This document shows, one piece after another, positions 23,527-25,899 of a DNA stretch of 25,899 nt. Source of the DNA: an uncultured bacterium (GTDB taxonomy: Bacteria; Bacillota; Clostridia; Oscillospirales; Oscillospiraceae). The translations under genes were made by a program, and so were the position numbers. The notes beneath the pieces were generated by a model that was not told where the DNA came from, searched no databases, and worked only from the letters and a program-made list of their open reading frames with translations. The DNA is taken from assembly GCA_905214155.1 (NCBI GenBank), contig CAJMLC010000008.1:1-25899 (forward strand), given 5' to 3'. The number at the start of each line of letters is the position of its first letter. Position 1 is the first letter of the stretch.

Positions 23527-25480
23527 CAGAATGCCCCGCAAGGGCGGCCCGCGCGGCTTCGCCGGCGGACAGAAGGTCGACGGCAAGGCGTTCGCGCGCC
23601 TGATGCGGATGCTCTTCCACGACTATCCCGGCAAGCTGACGGCAGTTGTGATCTGCATCACGCTGAACGCCGTCATCGGCATCACGCCGACGATCTTCGT
23701 CAAGACCATCACGAGCTACATTGAGACCGGCCTGACCACCGGCTGGGACGCGATCCTGCCGAAGATGATCCAGTCGGTCATCCTGATGGTCGCGCTCTAC
23801 ACGATCAGCATCGCCTGCGCCGCGACCTATACGCAGCTGATGGCGCACGTGACGCAGGGCTTCCTGCACAACATCCGCACGCGCATGTTCTCCCGGATGC
23901 AGACGCTCCCCATCCGCTACTTTGACCAGAACACGCGCGGCGACATCATGAGCTACTATACCAACGACACCGACACGCTCCGCCAGCTCATCTCGCAGAG
24001 CCTGCCGCAGCTGTTCTCGTCCGGCCTCATGTGCATCGGCCTGATCTTCATCATGCTCTACTATTCGATGCCGCTGATGCTGATCGTCGTGCTTGGCATT
24101 TTCGCGATGACGCGCGTGACGAAGTCCATCGGCGGCAAATCCGCGACGTTCTTCGTCCGGCAGCAGAAATCCCTCGCCAAGGCCGAGGGCTATATTGAAG
24201 AGATGATGAACGGCCAGAAGGTCGTGCAGGTCTTCTGCCATGAGCAGGCCGCCGAGGCTGATTTTGACAAGCTCAACGACCAGCTCTTCCAGGACGCGCG
24301 CAACGCGAACCGCTTTGCGAACATCTTCATGCCCATCATGAACAACATCGGCAACATCCTCTATACGCTGACGGCCTTCGTCGGCGGTCTGCTGGTCTGC
24401 TCGGGCGGCTCCGTGCCGAACGTCTCGTTTGAAAACCTGCTCCACACCGGCTCGATGCTCGGCGTGCTCTCCATCCCGGTCATCGCGTCGTTCCTTGGCA
24501 TGACGAAGCAGTTCACGGGCAATATCTCCCGCGTCTCCGATCAGATCAACTCCGTCGTCATGGCCATCGCCGGCGCGGGCCGCATCTTCGAGCTGCTCGA
24601 CGAACAGCCGGAGACCGACGACGGCGACGTCACGCTCGTCCGCTGCCGCAAGAACGCGGACGGCAGCCTGACCGAGTGCGCCGAGCGCACCGGCACGTGG
24701 GCCTGGAAATATCCGCCCATTGACGGCCAGACCACGCTCGTGGAGCTGCGCGGCGACGTCCGTTTCTACGGCGTCGACTTCGGCTACGTCCCGGACAAAA
24801 CCGTCCTGCACGACATCTCGCTTTACGCCGAACCCGGCCAGAAGCTCGCCTTCGTCGGCGCGACCGGCGCGGGCAAAACGACGATTACAAACCTCATCAA
24901 CCGCTTCTACGACATCGCCGACGGCAAGATCAAATACGACGGCGTCAACATCAACCGCATCAAAAAAGCCGATCTCCGTCATTCGCTCGGCATCGTCCTG
25001 CAGGACGTCAACCTCTTCACCGGCACGGTCATGGACAACATCCGCTACGGCAAGCTCGACGCCACGGACGACGACTGCATCCGCGCCGCGAAGCTGGCCA
25101 ACGCGCACGATTTCATCACGCGCCTGCCCGAGGGCTACCACACGATGCTGACTTCCAACGGCGCGAACCTCTCGCAGGGCCAGCGGCAGCTGCTCTCCAT
25201 CGCGCGCGCGGCCGTCGCCGATCCCCCGGTCATGATTCTCGACGAGGCGACCAGCTCCATCGACACGCGCACCGAATCGCTCGTGCAGCGCGGCATGGAC
25301 GCGCTGATGAAAGGGCGGACGGTCTTCGTCATCGCGCACCGCCTGTCCACCGTCCGCAACAGCGACGCGATCATGGTCCTCGACCACGGACGCATCATCG
25401 AGCGCGGCACGCACGACGGCCTCATTACCCAGCACGGCACCTATTACCAGCTCTATACCGGCGCCTTCGAGCTCGAATGA
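23516..25480 (+). CDS. ABC exporter half-transporter with catalytic ATP site (subunit 2)
   Basis: 654 residues. A basic, glycine-rich N-terminus (PRKGGPRGFAGGQK) precedes six membrane helices (about 40-345) and an ATPase domain (410-650). Walker A GATGAGKTT (448-456), Walker B VMILDEATS with E577, and H608 (VIAHRLST) are all canonical. The signature is LSQGQ (552-556), a departure from LSGGQ. About 50 extra residues (363-411), with a C-x10-C pair, sit between membrane and ATPase domains, as seen in some clostridial members. ATG 23516 is chosen because GAGGAGG stands 8 bases before it. Together with the upstream subunit it forms one consensus and one degenerate ATP site. Confidence 0.94.
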   Translation: MANNRMPRKGGPRGFAGGQKVDGKAFARLMRMLFHDYPGKLTAVVICITLNAVIGITPTIFVKTITSYIETGLTTGWDAILPKMIQSVILMVALYTISIACAATYTQLMAHVTQGFLHNIRTRMFSRMQTLPIRYFDQNTRGDIMSYYTNDTDTLRQLISQSLPQLFSSGLMCIGLIFIMLYYSMPLMLIVVLGIFAMTRVTKSIGGKSATFFVRQQKSLAKAEGYIEEMMNGQKVVQVFCHEQAAEADFDKLNDQLFQDARNANRFANIFMPIMNNIGNILYTLTAFVGGLLVCSGGSVPNVSFENLLHTGSMLGVLSIPVIASFLGMTKQFTGNISRVSDQINSVVMAIAGAGRIFELLDEQPETDDGDVTLVRCRKNADGSLTECAERTGTWAWKYPPIDGQTTLVELRGDVRFYGVDFGYVPDKTVLHDISLYAEPGQKLAFVGATGAGKTTITNLINRFYDIADGKIKYDGVNINRIKKADLRHSLGIVLQDVNLFTGTVMDNIRYGKLDATDDDCIRAAKLANAHDFITRLPEGYHTMLTSNGANLSQGQRQLLSIARAAVADPPVMILDEATSSIDTRTESLVQRGMDALMKGRTVFVIAHRLSTVRNSDAIMVLDHGRIIERGTHDGLITQHGTYYQLYTGAFELE

Positions 25481-25490
25481 CCCCATAGAA

Positions 25491-25541
25491 AGGCCCCCTC
25501 TACCAAGAGGGGGCTGTCGCCGAAGGCGACTGGGGGAGCTT
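25491..25541. repeat. Hairpin repeat, second family, copy E
   Basis: GCCCCCTC/GAGGGGGC hairpin, then a 6-bp variable stem 25516-25521/25525-25530 with loop GAA, then TGGGGGAGCTT. It follows the ABC stop by 11 bases and may end the operon transcript. Confidence 0.82.
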
Positions 25542-25546
25542 CCCCG

Positions 25547-25617
25547 CCGCAGCGGACAAAGCCTCCCCTGTGTAAGGGGAGGTGGCAAAAATCGAAGATT
25601 TTTGACGGAGGGGTTGT
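25547..25617. repeat. Hairpin repeat, first family, copy B, fused to copy E
   Basis: It begins CGCCGCAGCGGA and goes on with CCTCCCC/GGGGAGG hairpin, GTGG, an 8-bp variable stem 25586-25593/25597-25604 with loop GAA, then GACGGAGGGGTTGTC. It matches copy A (3639-3706) outside the variable stem. Confidence 0.82.
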
Positions 25618-25667
25618 CCCCCGCTCCCTTTCCCCCGCATTTTTTGCGTAGAAAAGCAAAAAATCGA

Positions 25668-25696
25668 TTGACAACAACATCCAGATGTGGTAAAAT
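25668..25696 (+). promoter_or_regulatory. Sigma-A promoter of the secreted-protein gene
   Basis: Perfect TTGACA (25668-25673), 17-base spacer, TAAAAT (25691-25696). The leader is about 75 bases and holds two palindromes. Confidence 0.88.
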
Positions 25697-25708
25697 ACAG
25701 GTGGTAAT

Positions 25709-25748
25709 AAAGAGGGCCATGGCCCTCTTTTCCATGCACGTGCATGGA
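25709..25748. promoter_or_regulatory. Two abutting perfect palindromes in the leader
   Basis: 25709-25730 is a 22-base perfect palindrome centred on GGGCCATGGCCC. 25731-25748 is an 18-base perfect palindrome centred on GCACGTGC. They touch without a gap. The first, followed by TTTTCC, resembles a short attenuator; the second could be a protein-binding site or hairpin. They begin about 6 bases after the likely transcription start. Confidence 0.65.
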
Positions 25749-25778
25749 GCAAATTCATACATAATGGAGGAATCAGTC

Positions 25779-25899
25779 ATGAAAAAACGGCTTTTGGCGT
25801 GTCTTCTGACATTGGTGATGCTGCTGGCCCTGCTGCCCGCCACGGCCCTGGCGGCTGACCCGACGACCAGCGGTTCTTGCGGTGAACACCTCACATGGA
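25779..25899 (+). CDS. Secreted or surface protein, N-terminus only (cut by window edge)
   Basis: Only 40 codons are present. The start MKKRLLACLLTLVMLLALLP, then ATALAADPTTS, is a classic Sec signal peptide with cleavage likely after ALA (residues 23-25). TGGAGG lies 8 bases before ATG. The mature start SGSCGEHLTW resembles the first strand (GTCGENLTWT) of leucine-rich-repeat or Ig-like surface proteins of gut Clostridia, a tentative match. If it later carries SLH domains it could bind the polymer made by the CsaB locus, but nothing in the window shows that. Confidence 0.85.
   Translation, partial: MKKRLLACLLTLVMLLALLPATALAADPTTSGSCGEHLTW

Noticed and set aside
3639..25617. Hairpin repeats as a CRISPR array
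   Set aside because: The copies are scattered, in both orientations, without regular spacers or cas genes.
23426..25894. An 822-codon minus-strand frame opposite the second ABC gene and repeats
   Set aside because: Antisense to canonical ABC motifs, and it reads through non-coding hairpin repeats.

Overview
The window looks like a chromosomal segment of a high-GC, Gram-positive anaerobe of the Clostridia, most likely an Oscillospirales/Oscillospiraceae gut bacterium. The support is a T-box leader on alaS, a glycine riboswitch on glyA, strong AGGAGG-type ribosome binding sites, sigma-A style promoters, DUF4330 and DUF3783 proteins, a CsaB-type pyruvyl transferase, and intergenic hairpin repeats of a kind common in this group. 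No rRNA, tRNA, CRISPR array, insertion sequence or prophage gene was seen. The taxonomic call is inference from gene content; no marker gene was compared.

Layout, left to right. (1) Positions 1-3620, minus strand: promoter, T-box leader, a repeat-loaded 5' UTR, alaS, then a HIT-family hydrolase cut off by the window edge. (2) 3639-8444, minus strand: one promoter drives a compact run of tagA-like glycosyltransferase, tmk-like kinase, DJ-1/PfpI protein, mltG and a U32-family protein, ending in a hairpin repeat. (3) 8597-9442, plus strand: a lone cysteine-rich protein of unknown function, closed by back-to-back hairpin repeats. (4) 9588-15486: a cell-surface polysaccharide locus. A divergent promoter region near 13000 serves, leftward, a glycosyltransferase-CsaB fusion and a second glycosyltransferase, and rightward, DUF4330, an O-antigen-ligase-like membrane protein and DUF3783. 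(5) 15535-17086, plus strand: promoter, glycine riboswitch, glyA, terminator. (6) 17167-21194: an EamA transporter, a PlsC-type acyltransferase, a convergent PAP2 phosphatase sharing its terminator, and a FliB-like cysteine-rich protein. (7) 21251-25480, plus strand: MarR regulator and a heterodimeric ABC exporter whose two ATP sites are clearly asymmetric, then composite hairpin repeats. (8) 25668-25899: a promoter, two abutting perfect palindromes and the first 40 codons of a secreted protein.

How the parts fit: TagA-like, GT-CsaB, TuaH-like GT, the Wzy-like protein and MltG all point to envelope building. PlsC and PAP2 both act on phosphatidic-acid chemistry. alaS and glyA are each controlled by RNA sensors of their own amino-acid status. 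The least ordinary material is the hairpin-repeat superfamily, which keeps its architecture while changing stem sequence, the unknown Cys-rich protein, and several palindromes placed at transcription starts or in leaders.
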